Below, one piece after another: positions 50,655 to 59,127 of a DNA stretch of 64,000 nt. The stretch comes from Arthrobacter psychrolactophilus. GTDB taxonomy: Bacteria; Actinomycetota; Actinomycetes; Actinomycetales; Micrococcaceae. Numbering within the stretch: the first letter of the stretch is position 1; each line of letters begins with the position of its first letter. The position numbers and the translations under genes were made by a program. Location of the stretch: contig NZ_QJVC01000001.1 of NCBI RefSeq assembly GCF_003219795.1, forward strand, positions 186,001-250,000. Direction: 5' to 3'. The notes beneath the pieces were generated by a model that was given only the letters and a program-made list of their open reading frames with translations, was not told where the DNA came from and ran no database searches.

Positions 50655-53339
50655 ATGATTTCCACCGATACAGTGCGCCGCGTCAAGCGCGGGCGAGTTG
50701 CCATGACGGCCGGGGCCCTGGCCGCCGGCTTGCTGACCTCCATGATGGGTCCGGCTTTTGCGCAGGAGACGGCTCCTGCCGCTGAAGCGCCGTCCATCGT
50801 GGACCAGCCCTTGGCTGTGCGTGGCGATAACGCCATTAGCTCCACCTTGGCCCCGAGCTACCGCATCCCGGCCTTAGTTGACCTCGGCGGTGGGGTCATT
50901 CTGGCCTCGTATGACGGCCGCCCCAATGGTGGGGATTCGCCTGCACCGAACTCGATCGTCCAGCGCCGCAGCGTCGATGGCGGCCAGACGTGGGGTGCCC
51001 CTACCTTTGTCTCCCGCGGCCAAATTGGCTCCTCCACGCAGCTACAGTATGGCTTCAGCGACCCCAGCTATGTGTATGACGCAGAGTCGGACACAGTCTT
51101 TAATTTCCACGTCTACTCCAAGAACCAAGGTTTCTGGGGCAGCATTTTGGGTACCGATGACTCCGTGCGAAACGTCACCGGAACCGAGGTCTCCGTCTCT
51201 ACCGACCGCGGGCTGACCTGGTCCACAGACCCGAGCAACATCCCCACACTTCCCGTGCCCCAGAACTATGCGACCGGCAGCAAGTATGCGGCGTTCGATG
51301 GCCCCTTGGTCACCGACGTGGTCAAGCCCCTTGGCGAGACGGTCAATGGCGTCGCTAACGTTGGCGGCGTCGTCGGCATGTTCGCCTCCTCCGGCGAGGG
51401 CATTCAGCTCAAATATGGTGCGTACAAGGGCCGCTTGGTGCAGCAGTTTGCCGGACGAGTCCGCAACGCTGCCGGAGCAGAGGTTATCCAGGCGTACAGC
51501 GTCTACTCCGATGACCACGGGAAGACCTGGACGAAGGGTGCCTTCGTCGGTGATCGTATGGATGAGAACAAGGTCGTGGAACTCTCCAATGGCGATCTCA
51601 TGTTGAACTCGCGCGACAACTCCGGCGGCAAGGGCCGCAAGGTTGCGATCTCCAAGGATGGTGGCCAGACGTGGGGCCCGGTCCGTTATGACGCAACGCT
51701 GTTGGACCCCACCAACAATGCCTCGATTACCCGCATGTACCCGAACGCGGCCCAGGGTTCCGCCGCGGCCAAGGTCTTGCTGTTCTCCAACGCCAACAGC
51801 ACCACGGCGCGCGAAAACGGCTCCATCCGCTACTCGTGCGACGACGGCACCACATGGAGCGCCGGCAAGCAGTTCAAGAGCGGCTACATGGCTTACTCCA
51901 CCGCCACGGCGCTCAGCGACGGCAACTTTGGCCTGCTCTATGAGGGCGACAGCAACAACATTCACTTCGCCAAGTTCAACGCAGCCTGGCTGGGTGTGTT
52001 CTGTGGTGCGAGCGTCACGGCCGCACCCCTCACGGGTGCCAATGGTGCAACCGTCAACGCCGAGCTCACCGTGACCAACGACAGTGGCTCGGCCCTGACG
52101 AACGCCGTAGCAACATTCGCGCCGAAGGCTGGCTGGGAATTTGGCAGTGTCGAGATCCCCACGATCGCCAATGGCGAGTCCAAGACAGTCTCCGTGCCGG
52201 TCACCATCCCGGCCTTCCTGCGCGCCGGGACCACCAATCTCACCGCGACCGTCAGCGTCAACAACACCGCCATCCAGGCCATCGTGCCCACGACCATCAC
52301 CGGCGGAGCCACGGGGAACATCGTGGGTCTGCAAATCTCCGGAGCTGCCACTGACACCTTGCGCGATCTGGCTACCAAGCCTTACACCGTTGGCGAAGCC
52401 GTGCCGTACCAGTTCCGCGTTGACAGCCTCAGCAACGTCACCGCGGCTGCCGTTCCCACCTCCGGTAACTTCAAGCCCTTCGTCCCGGAGGATGGTTCGG
52501 GTAACTGCCGCTTCCGGGAACTCCTTGTTGGCGGCGGCTACAACTGTGCAACTCCCAAGCACATCGTCACGGCCGCTGAACTGGCCCAGGGCTTCTTCGT
52601 CCCCACCACCACCTGGACTGTTTCTGCCACCGGTGCCACGACCGTGAACTACACGATCGTGGGCGATGAGGTAGACCTCGTAGCGCGCCAGCCGCAGCTC
52701 TCGGCCACCGCGGAGATCGTCTGGAATGACGTTGATGGCAACGCTCTTGCCGGCGCCGGCGATACCGTGACCACCACCGTCACTGCGGCTAACTCTGGCA
52801 ATGTGCCCCTGACGGGTGTTGCAGGCCTGGGCGGCGACCCCGCCACGTTGGCTGTTGGAGAAAGCGTGTCGTTCACGCAGACGCGTGAACTGACGACGGC
52901 GGAAATCGCCGCGGGTGCCATTGCGGCACATTCCGTTTCGGTCGCCGCAGCGAACGGAGCAAAGGACGCCACCGCTGTGGCCTCCCTTGCCGCCGTGACC
53001 TTGCCGGTTGCCCCCGCGGAGCCCGAAGAGCCGACATTTGAACCGTTGGTAGAGCGTGCCAACCTGAAGGGTCAGGCCCCTGTGGAGCTGGGGCTGCAGG
53101 ATGGCAAGTACAGCGTTGGCGAACTCGTCTCACTCAAGGGTCTGCCGACGAACGAGTGGGTATATGTTCACCTGAACCAGCACGGTGCCCGCATCGGCTG
53201 GTTCCTGGCGGACGCCGATGGAGCCCTCACCTTTACGGTTCCGGAAGGCGCCAAGAACGGTAAGGACGCCCTGGTCGTCTCCGATAAGAACGGCGACTTC
53301 CTGTCCTTCGGCACCTTCCACGTCACCCCCGCGAGCTAA
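50655..53339 (+). CDS. secreted exo-alpha-sialidase (GH33) with C-terminal Ig-like domains
   Basis: 894 aa. Signal peptide 1-36 (cut after AFA). The six-bladed sialidase domain spans about 50-450: YRIP arginine-triad motif at 69-72 and five Asp-boxes (SVDGGQTWGAP, STDRGLTWSTD, SDDHGKTWTKG, SKDGGQTWGPV, SCDDGTTWSAG). It is followed by an NPCBM/NEW3-like beta domain (about 460-555), two further beta-sandwich repeats (about 560-790, with CRFRELLVGGGYNCATPKHI), and a final domain of about 85 residues (LKGQAPVELGLQDGKYSVGE). No LPXTG motif or anchor helix is seen, so it is probably released. Cleaves terminal sialic acids from glycoconjugates. A terminator hairpin follows. Confidence 0.93.
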   Translation: MISTDTVRRVKRGRVAMTAGALAAGLLTSMMGPAFAQETAPAAEAPSIVDQPLAVRGDNAISSTLAPSYRIPALVDLGGGVILASYDGRPNGGDSPAPNSIVQRRSVDGGQTWGAPTFVSRGQIGSSTQLQYGFSDPSYVYDAESDTVFNFHVYSKNQGFWGSILGTDDSVRNVTGTEVSVSTDRGLTWSTDPSNIPTLPVPQNYATGSKYAAFDGPLVTDVVKPLGETVNGVANVGGVVGMFASSGEGIQLKYGAYKGRLVQQFAGRVRNAAGAEVIQAYSVYSDDHGKTWTKGAFVGDRMDENKVVELSNGDLMLNSRDNSGGKGRKVAISKDGGQTWGPVRYDATLLDPTNNASITRMYPNAAQGSAAAKVLLFSNANSTTARENGSIRYSCDDGTTWSAGKQFKSGYMAYSTATALSDGNFGLLYEGDSNNIHFAKFNAAWLGVFCGASVTAAPLTGANGATVNAELTVTNDSGSALTNAVATFAPKAGWEFGSVEIPTIANGESKTVSVPVTIPAFLRAGTTNLTATVSVNNTAIQAIVPTTITGGATGNIVGLQISGAATDTLRDLATKPYTVGEAVPYQFRVDSLSNVTAAAVPTSGNFKPFVPEDGSGNCRFRELLVGGGYNCATPKHIVTAAELAQGFFVPTTTWTVSATGATTVNYTIVGDEVDLVARQPQLSATAEIVWNDVDGNALAGAGDTVTTTVTAANSGNVPLTGVAGLGGDPATLAVGESVSFTQTRELTTAEIAAGAIAAHSVSVAAANGAKDATAVASLAAVTLPVAPAEPEEPTFEPLVERANLKGQAPVELGLQDGKYSVGELVSLKGLPTNEWVYVHLNQHGARIGWFLADADGALTFTVPEGAKNGKDALVVSDKNGDFLSFGTFHVTPAS

Positions 53340-53369
53340 GTGCAGCTAGTCCTCCCATAGCAGGAAATG

Positions 53370-53403
53370 CCGGGCGGTTCCGCGTCATAGCGGGGCCGCC
53401 CGG
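53370..53403 (+). terminator. terminator hairpin after the sialidase gene
   Basis: CCGGGCGGTTCCGC (53370-53383) pairs with GCGGGGCCGCCCGG (53390-53403), two G-T pairs, GTCATA loop. Followed by TGTCATTT, only a modest T-run. It overlaps a GTG at 53403 that could otherwise start the next gene. Confidence 0.7.
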
Positions 53404-53450
53404 TGTCATTTAAAGCCGAGAAGAAGCGAGGGTATCGATATCATGGCAGC

Positions 53451-54434
53451 ATGACTTTAGTTGCTGCCCAGTGGTCCGGAATGTTCGCCATGCACCAGAG
53501 TGCGCACGGCGCGCAAAGCTTCGAAAGGCTTGATCCCACCGGGTATCTGCCGCCCTTCACGGACGGTTTGGCCAATCGTGCGGCCATGGCCGCGGGCATT
53601 CGCGCAGCCTGGCGCAGCGACGGCGGAACGCTCGTGCTGGACGGTCATGGGGCCGCGGATTGCGCGCCCTATGATCTGCTGATCAACGGGGAACGCACCC
53701 ATCGCCTGCCCGCCATCGGCGCCCACCGTTATGTGCTCGAGCTGACCGGGCTCGCCCCCAATTCTTTGGTCCAGCTGTGGTTGCCGCACTATGGGGACCT
53801 GACCATTAACCAAGCAACGCTCGACGGCGAATCCGTCACCTCGGTGGGTGAAGAGGGTCCGCGGTGGATCACCTATGGCAGCTCCATTACACACTGCCAG
53901 CAGGCCGATGGCCCCACCCAAACCTGGCCCACCCTGGTAGCCCGCGACAACGGCTGGCGCCTGACAAACCTTGGCCTCGCGGGTGAATGCCAGCTCGACC
54001 CCATCGCCGCCGAGACGATCGCCCAGACTCCCGCCGATCTCATCTCCCTCTGCGTTGGCATCAACAGCTACAACGCGGCCGTGTTCTCCGAGCGCAGCTA
54101 CGGCCCGGCGCTCCAGGGGTTCCTCAAGGCGGTGCGACGCGCCCATCCAGCCGTGCCCTTGGTGGTCATTACGCCGGTTCTTTCCCTGCCGCGCGAGGAT
54201 AAGGTCAACGCCGTGGGCTGGACGCTGGCTGACTACCGGCAAGCCACGGCGGATGTGGTGAGGTATCTGCAGGCCCAGGGCGATTCGCGGCTGCACCTCG
54301 TGGACGGGGCAACGGTCCTGACCGCGCAGGAGGCGCTGGATCGCCTTCCCGACACCCTGCATCCCGACACCGAGGGCTACGCGCTCATGGCGCAGCGGCT
54401 GTCCCCGGCGCTCGCAGCAGCCCTGAACTCCTAG
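53451..54434 (+). CDS. SGNH/GDSL-type hydrolase
   Basis: 327 aa. N-terminal beta domain (about 1-130) resembling the carbohydrate-esterase CE2-like jelly roll (GIRAAWRSDGGTLVLDGHGA, YVLELTGLAPNSLVQLWLPH), then an SGNH domain: block I WITYGSSITHC with catalytic Ser, block II NLGLAGECQ with Gly, block III CVGINSYNAA with Asn, block V DTLHPDTEGY with Asp-His. No signal peptide, so cytoplasmic. ATG 53451 is preferred because the upstream GTG lies in a terminator, but the ribosome site is weak. Next to a sialidase, it may remove acyl groups from sugars such as O-acetylated sialic acid (inference). Confidence 0.85.
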   Translation: MTLVAAQWSGMFAMHQSAHGAQSFERLDPTGYLPPFTDGLANRAAMAAGIRAAWRSDGGTLVLDGHGAADCAPYDLLINGERTHRLPAIGAHRYVLELTGLAPNSLVQLWLPHYGDLTINQATLDGESVTSVGEEGPRWITYGSSITHCQQADGPTQTWPTLVARDNGWRLTNLGLAGECQLDPIAAETIAQTPADLISLCVGINSYNAAVFSERSYGPALQGFLKAVRRAHPAVPLVVITPVLSLPREDKVNAVGWTLADYRQATADVVRYLQAQGDSRLHLVDGATVLTAQEALDRLPDTLHPDTEGYALMAQRLSPALAAALNS

Positions 54435-54437
54435 CCC

Positions 54438-55367
54438 CTAGCGGGGGATCGTGTTCACAACGTCGCGTAGCCTGCCACGGAGCACAGCCGATTCGGCGCT
54501 AAACCCCCGCTGCTGCGTCACGTAATCGGCCTTGCCCGCGGCCGTCTCGATCTGAATGGGCGGGTAACCCCAATCGGCCAGATCGTACGGCGAGGCCCGC
54601 ATATCCATGGCCCGTATGCGCCACGACAACTCAAAACAATCCATGACGAGCTCACTTGGCAGCGCCGGGGAGAGCTTGTACGCCCACTTGTACAGGTCCA
54701 TATTGGCGTGGAGGCAGCCGGGTTGCTCTAGATCGCGCTGATTTTCACGCGTAGGCGTCAACTCGTTGAGCCCGGTCGCCTGCGGCGTGTAAAAACGGTA
54801 CGCGTCGAAGTGCGTGCACCGGATACGATTCCCCTCCACGACCTCGTCCGTGCCGCTCGACCCCAGCCGCAACTGCAGGTACTCGTGCCGCACCGCGTTG
54901 GCCTCTTGCTTGTACACCATGGCCCACTCGTGCAGCCCAAAACAGCCAAATTGCGCTGGCCGCGCCTCGGTTCGACCCAGAATGATGGCGGCAAAATCCA
55001 GTGCCTCCCTCCGCTGTTCGGCAAACTTTTCCTGATCAAGCACGACGGCGGGACCTCGCCCCGAGACTCCGGCCGCCGCACGCTCGGCCTCGTCAGCCTC
55101 GCGGTAAAACTTCCAGCCGAGGCGTTCGGTAGCGGAGTCGCCCGTGAGAATCACTCCGGTGCCAGGATGCCAGCGCGAGAGTTGTCCGGGTTTTTGCGTG
55201 TAATAGGTAAAGAGAAAGTCCTCGACGGGATGCTTTTGATTGGACGAGCGACGGGCCAAATACGGGAGCGCATAACGATCCACGCGACGGTGGTGCGCTG
55301 CGGCGCGTTCTTGCCAGAGGTCCTCGGCCAGACTCGTCAGGGCTGGGGAGGAGGAAACATGGCTCAT
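54438..55367 (-). CDS. conserved actinobacterial protein, often labelled 3-methyladenine DNA glycosylase
   Basis: 309 aa. I recognise this family by sequence layout (WQERAAAHHRRVDRYALPYL, KHPVEDFLFTYYTQKPGQLS, WHPGTGVILTGD, FGCFGLHEWAMVY, QPGCLHANMDLYKWAYKL) that actinobacterial annotations commonly name 3-methyladenine DNA glycosylase. It lacks the helix-hairpin-helix/Asp motif of AlkA and the known fold motifs of Tag or AAG, so the name is weakly founded. Starts 5 bp beyond the stop of the OhrR-like gene on the same strand, hence co-transcribed and likely under the same control. Confidence 0.65.
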   Translation of the reverse strand: MSHVSSSPALTSLAEDLWQERAAAHHRRVDRYALPYLARRSSNQKHPVEDFLFTYYTQKPGQLSRWHPGTGVILTGDSATERLGWKFYREADEAERAAAGVSGRGPAVVLDQEKFAEQRREALDFAAIILGRTEARPAQFGCFGLHEWAMVYKQEANAVRHEYLQLRLGSSGTDEVVEGNRIRCTHFDAYRFYTPQATGLNELTPTRENQRDLEQPGCLHANMDLYKWAYKLSPALPSELVMDCFELSWRIRAMDMRASPYDLADWGYPPIQIETAAGKADYVTQQRGFSAESAVLRGRLRDVVNTIPR

Positions 55368-55371
55368 GGTC

Positions 55372-55872
55372 TTAATTATCCGCCATGAGGGGGTGGCCGG
55401 GAGTCGCGCTGGGAGGCGGGGTCCCGTCGTCGTCCGTTGCTGTTGCGGCCGCAATAAGAGCCATCATGGAGCGGTGGAGGGCCATGGCACCCTCGCGATC
55501 CAAGCCCAGCCGGGCCATCATGGTGCCGGGCACCGACAAAGCCTGCTCGTGCAGGGCGGCTCCCTGAGGAGTCAGATCGACACTGAGTGCGCGCTCGTCG
55601 GTGGCGTCCTTGGTGCGCGTGAGATAGCCGATGCTCTCCAGCCGCTTCAGGAGCGGGGAGAGCGTGGCGGATTCCAGGAGCAGGGCAGCGCCGAGATCCT
55701 TGACGCGGCGGGGTGCCTGCTCCCACAGGGCGAGCATGACCAAATACTGGGGATGGGTCAGCTGCATGGGCGCCAGGACCGGCTTGTAGGCGGCGATGAC
55801 GCTGCGGGAAGCGACGCTGAGCCCAAAGCACAGCTGCCGTTCAAGCAAGAGATCATTATCGGAGGCGCTCAT
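55372..55872 (-). CDS. MarR family regulator, OhrR-like
   Basis: 166 aa. LLERQLCFGLSVASRSVIAAYKPVLAPMQLTHPQYLVMLALWE is split by the helix turns typical of OhrR; Cys15 in RQLCFGLS sits where OhrR's peroxide-sensing cysteine is found. The winged helix is RVKDLGAALLLESATLSPLL with wing RTKDATDERALSVDLTPQGA. A C-terminal tail of about 20 residues is Pro/Thr-rich. No ohr peroxidase gene is adjacent; the co-transcribed gene is the glycosylase-labelled protein. A perfect palindrome lies 17 bp upstream of the ATG. Confidence 0.85.
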   Translation of the reverse strand: MSASDNDLLLERQLCFGLSVASRSVIAAYKPVLAPMQLTHPQYLVMLALWEQAPRRVKDLGAALLLESATLSPLLKRLESIGYLTRTKDATDERALSVDLTPQGAALHEQALSVPGTMMARLGLDREGAMALHRSMMALIAAATATDDDGTPPPSATPGHPLMADN

Positions 55873-55888
55873 GGAAACACCCTCTCAT

Positions 55889-55908
55889 TTAGTTAGTGCA
55901 CTAACTAA
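55889..55908. promoter_or_regulatory. perfect 20-bp palindrome, probable OhrR-like operator
   Basis: TTAGTTAGTGCACTAACTAA reads identically on both strands. It lies in the 107-bp divergent region, 17 bp from the OhrR-like start and 5 bp upstream of a TACTAT -10 candidate (55914-55919) for the small plus-strand gene, so it could control both directions. Confidence 0.82.
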
Positions 55909-55979
55909 CACGGTACTATGGATATCGTTCCGCTTATCAACCGGGTTGTCGCAACCCCAGTTCTTCAAGGAAATCAGCC

Positions 55980-56204
55980 ATGGCCAAGACGCCTTTTGTT
56001 AACCGATTGATGAACTTTACCGGTCGCCTGCGTTATATCTTTGGACCGGCCAGCAGCAGCCCGCTGGACCAGGAGATGACGGCGGAAAACAAGACCCTCT
56101 TGGCGCAACAAGAGGCTGCTGTCGATGCATTTGTCACCGTCAAGCGTGCCGACGGAAGCACCTACCTAGTTCCTCGTGACCCCAATGACCAGTCCCTGCG
56201 CTAA
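55980..56204 (+). CDS. small protein with FGPA motif, paralogue 1
   Basis: 74 aa, no signal peptide or membrane segment, not recognised. Residues 6-24 (FVNRLMNFTGRLRYIFGPA) are basic and amphipathic and are clearly related to residues 7-25 of the next small protein. A helical acidic middle (DQEMTAENKTLLAQQEAAVD) and a short strand pair (AFVTVKRADGSTYLVPRD) follow. ATG preceded by AAGGAAA at suitable distance. Divergent from the OhrR-like gene. Confidence 0.72.
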   Translation: MAKTPFVNRLMNFTGRLRYIFGPASSSPLDQEMTAENKTLLAQQEAAVDAFVTVKRADGSTYLVPRDPNDQSLR

Positions 56205-56300
56205 ATCCTGAACGATTCACCGGGAGACTTTGCCGCACCCCGGGAGTAAAATTAAGTGACGTACAACACTTGCTTTTATTCAACAGGGAAGGGGGTGTTG

Positions 56301-56513
56301 ATGATGAGTGATCATAAGTTCCTGAATAAGTTCATGCATGCCACCGAGAAGGTTCAAAAAGTATTTGGTCCCGCCGATCGTGGCGATATGAGCGCCCCCG
56401 TGGAGCATCGCCATGACGACTTTGAAAAGAGCAGTGAGGAACAGCTTTCGCATTTCGAGCAGCATACAGATTCAGAAGGCCACCATTACGCAGAGCGTAA
56501 AAGCGGGGCCTAG
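56301..56513 (+). CDS. small protein with FGPA motif, paralogue 2
   Basis: 70 aa (71 with both Met). Residues 7-25 (FLNKFMHATEKVQKVFGPA) match paralogue 1 in the pattern F-[VL]-N-[RK]-x-M-x-x-T-x-[RK]-x-x-x-[IV]-FGPA. The rest is hydrophilic and His-rich (EHRHDDFEKSSEE, HFEQHTDSEGHHYAER) and does not align. GGGGGTG precedes ATGATG at 56301. 97 bp after paralogue 1; followed directly by a terminator, so the two may form one transcript. Not recognised. Confidence 0.7.
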   Translation: MMSDHKFLNKFMHATEKVQKVFGPADRGDMSAPVEHRHDDFEKSSEEQLSHFEQHTDSEGHHYAERKSGA

Positions 56514-56521
56514 AGGATGCG

Positions 56522-56559
56522 CAAAAGGCGGGAACCGAACGTCTGGTTCCCGCCTTTTG
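56522..56559. terminator. bidirectional terminator between the small genes and lysC
   Basis: CAAAAGGCGGGAACC (56522-56536) and its exact complement (56545-56559), 8-nt loop, AAAA and TTTT on the two flanks; serves both convergent units. Confidence 0.92.
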
Positions 56560-56585
56560 TGGTGTGGCGTTAGTCGTCTGGAGCG

Positions 56586-57872
56586 TTAGCGGCCAGTACC
56601 GCCGTACACGGTTGCTTCGTCCTCGGAATCCAGATCGAAGGCCTGATGGACGGCGCGCACCGCGGCATCCAGCAGATCGGCGCGGGTGACAACGGAGATG
56701 CGGATCTCGGAGGTGGAGATCAGATCGATGTTCACACCGGCGTCGGACAGGGCCTGGAAGAAGCGGTAGGAAACGCCCGGGTTGGAGCGCATGCCGGCAC
56801 CGATGAGGGACAGCTTGCCGATCTTGTCATCGTAGATCAGGTCCTCGAAGCCAACCTCGGCCTGCTGGGCGCGCAGTGCGTTCAGGGCATCCTCGCCTTC
56901 CACCATGGGAAGCGTGAAGGAGATATCGGTCTTGCCGGTGCCCTTCGTGGAGATGTTCTGCACGATCATGTCGATGTTGCTGTGCGCACCGGCGATGATG
57001 CCGAAGATCATGGCGGCCTTGCCGGGAATATCCGGAACGCCAACAACGGTGACTTTGGCTTCTGACCGGTCGTGGGCCACGCCGGAGATGATTGGCTGCT
57101 CCAAGGCAACTCCCTCTGAGATCTTGATTTTGTCGTCAGGGCTGGGCAGAACCCAGGTTCCCTCATGGTCACTAAAGGATGACCGCACATGAATGGGCAG
57201 TCCAAAACGTCGCGCGTACTCCACGCAACGAAGGTGCAGGATCTTGGCGCCGGAGGCGGCCATCTCCAACATTTCTTCGCTGGAGATCTTGCTGATTTTC
57301 TGGGCGTTCGGCACAACGCGCGGATCGGCGGTGTAGATGCCATCAACGTCGGTATAGATCTCGCAAACGTCAGCGTCGAGCGCCGCGGCAAGCGCAACAG
57401 CGGTCGTATCGGAACCGCCGCGACCCATGGTGGTGATCTCATGGGTGGTGCGGCTCATGCCCTGGAAGCCTGCCACAATGGCAATTTTGCCCTTGTCGAG
57501 GGCTGTGCGGACACGGTGCGGGTCAACATCGATGATGCGAGCCTTGCCGTGGATGCCGTCGGTAATCATGCCGGCCTGGCTACCCGTGAAGGACTGGGCC
57601 ACACCACCCTGGGCGCTGATGCCCATGGCCAGAAGGGCCATGGAAATTCGCTCGCCAGCGGTCATGAGCATGTCCAGCTCGCGGGCCGGGGGGTGCTCGG
57701 AAACCTGGGCGGCAAGGTCCAGCAGCTCATCTGTGGTGTCGCCCATGGCGGAAACCACAACAACTACTTCATGACCTTCGGCCTGGGTGCGAACCACTCG
57801 GCGGGCAACCCGCAAAATGCCCTCGGCATCAGATACTGAGGAACCACCGTATTTTTGAACAATCAGACTCAT
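56586..57872 (-). CDS. lysC: aspartokinase
   Basis: 428 aa, phosphorylates aspartate at the head of the lysine, threonine, methionine and diaminopimelate pathways. N-terminal KYGGSS loop, [20 protein letters not shown] substrate/ATP region, then two ACT domains from about residue 265 ([40 protein letters not shown]), the site of lysine plus threonine feedback. The C-terminus [12 protein letters not shown] matches the corynebacterial enzyme. Unlike many actinobacteria, no asd gene follows; a terminator lies 27 bp downstream. I see no internal ATG or GTG start for a separate beta subunit at the usual place. Confidence 0.95.
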   Translation of the reverse strand: MSLIVQKYGGSSVSDAEGILRVARRVVRTQAEGHEVVVVVSAMGDTTDELLDLAAQVSEHPPARELDMLMTAGERISMALLAMGISAQGGVAQSFTGSQAGMITDGIHGKARIIDVDPHRVRTALDKGKIAIVAGFQGMSRTTHEITTMGRGGSDTTAVALAAALDADVCEIYTDVDGIYTADPRVVPNAQKISKISSEEMLEMAASGAKILHLRCVEYARRFGLPIHVRSSFSDHEGTWVLPSPDDKIKISEGVALEQPIISGVAHDRSEAKVTVVGVPDIPGKAAMIFGIIAGAHSNIDMIVQNISTKGTGKTDISFTLPMVEGEDALNALRAQQAEVGFEDLIYDDKIGKLSLIGAGMRSNPGVSYRFFQALSDAGVNIDLISTSEIRISVVTRADLLDAAVRAVHQAFDLDSEDEATVYGGTGR

Positions 57873-58170
57873 GGACGCACACTCATTGACTTACCTAACG
57901 CAACACTAGGAAAAGGAAAATTGCTGCCGCTCACGCCGGTGCTGCGCCCTCACGCAGAGCCAGTGCGGCATCATCAGCGCGGAAGGCAGTTGCTGAAAGT
58001 TTAGCGCGGTGCCGCGTTAACACGGAATTACCGTGTCCACATGCTGGTCATAAGTGTCCATCTCCGTCACCATAACGCAATCAAGATCAGACGGCGGGAT
58101 GATGTTCTTCCCGTCCCGGCAAGCCTAGGCTGATTCCATGACCGCGCCTTCGGGCTCAAGGGAGGAAATG
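57873..58170. other. 298-bp intergenic region between lysC and the ABC-2 transporter
   Basis: Divergent promoter region. It holds two small hairpins (GCGG-TG-CCGC near 58006-58015 and ACACGG-AATTA-CCGTGT at 58020-58036). No lysine riboswitch or attenuator peptide was recognised. No gene seen. Confidence 0.4.
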
Positions 58171-59127
58171 ATGACTGACCATCAGCCACAAAAACAGCCC
58201 GAGGTTCTTTTCGACGGGCTCTCCGCCACGGGGCTTGCCCGCCGCTTTGGTGAGGTTCACGCCGTCGTACACATGGATCTGCAGGCACCCTCGGGACAGG
58301 TCACGGCGTTGATTGGGCCCAATGGTGCAGGAAAAACCACTCTTTTGCTCATGCTGGCGTCACTGCTGGCCCCGGATACTGGGAATATCAGCGTCATGGG
58401 GATCGATCCGGTGGAGAATCCGGCCGCCGCACGGGCCAAGATCGGGTGGATGCCCGACACCCTGGGTGTCTGGGAAGCCCTGACCGCGCGGGAGATTCTC
58501 AGCACCATGGCGCGTTTTTATCAGCTGCCGAAGACCGAGATTCCGGCGCGCGTGACGGCGCTGCTGGAGAAGGTCAATCTGACCTCGCTAGCCGATCAAA
58601 AGGCGCGGGTGCTCTCGCGCGGCCAGCAACAGCGGCTAAGCCTGGCACGGGCGTTGATTCACGATCCGCAGGTGCTCCTGCTGGATGAGCCTGCGTCTGG
58701 ACTGGATCCAGGATCTCGTATTGCCCTGCGCAGTATTCTTCGGGAGCTCGCCGCCGAGGGGAAAGCAATTGTGGTGTCCTCGCATGTTCTGGCCGAGCTC
58801 GATGAAATTGCCGACGGCGCCGTATTCGTCAATCAAGGACGCACCGTGTTGGCGCAAACCGTTGATCAGGCCGCCGAGCAGGGAAGGCGCTATGCGATAT
58901 CCGCCCTTGAGCCGAATGCCTTGGCGGCGGCGCTGACCACACTGGGCGTGGCTGTAGAGGCGGGAACCACGCGTCGAGACTCGCTGACGGTGGGTGTAGG
59001 CACGGAGGCTGATGCGGCACAGTTATTGCGAGATCTGGTGACGGCAGGAGTTGCGGTCACATCCTTTGCCCCGGCGACGGGTGCGCTGGAGGAGACCTAC
59101 ATGAATATGAAGGTGGAGCAGCCATGA
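58171..59127 (+). CDS. ABC transporter ATP-binding protein (ABC-2 type)
   Basis: 318 aa. Walker A LIGPNGAGKTTLLLMLASLL, Q-loop IGWMPDTLGVWEALTAREIL, signature VLSRGQQQRLSLARALIHDP (SRGQ rather than SGGQ, frequent in this branch), Walker B VLLLDEPASGLDPGSRIAL, and the switch His in VVSSHVLAELDEIADG. A C-terminal regulatory region of about 90 residues follows, as in drug- and lipid-exporting DrrA-like ATPases. GGAGG at 58161-58165 selects ATG 58171 over earlier in-frame ATGs at 58138 and 58168. Overlaps the permease by ATGA. Confidence 0.92.
   Translation: MTDHQPQKQPEVLFDGLSATGLARRFGEVHAVVHMDLQAPSGQVTALIGPNGAGKTTLLLMLASLLAPDTGNISVMGIDPVENPAAARAKIGWMPDTLGVWEALTAREILSTMARFYQLPKTEIPARVTALLEKVNLTSLADQKARVLSRGQQQRLSLARALIHDPQVLLLDEPASGLDPGSRIALRSILRELAAEGKAIVVSSHVLAELDEIADGAVFVNQGRTVLAQTVDQAAEQGRRYAISALEPNALAAALTTLGVAVEAGTTRRDSLTVGVGTEADAAQLLRDLVTAGVAVTSFAPATGALEETYMNMKVEQP

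Noticed and set aside
53403-53450. GTG 53403 as start of the SGNH hydrolase
   Set aside because: It overlaps the terminator stem that closes the sialidase gene and would add 16 residues unlike the family.
56586-57110. Internal start giving a separate aspartokinase beta subunit, as in Corynebacterium
   Set aside because: No ATG, GTG or TTG with a ribosome site at the matching place before the ACT domains; the aligned residue is a GTT Val.
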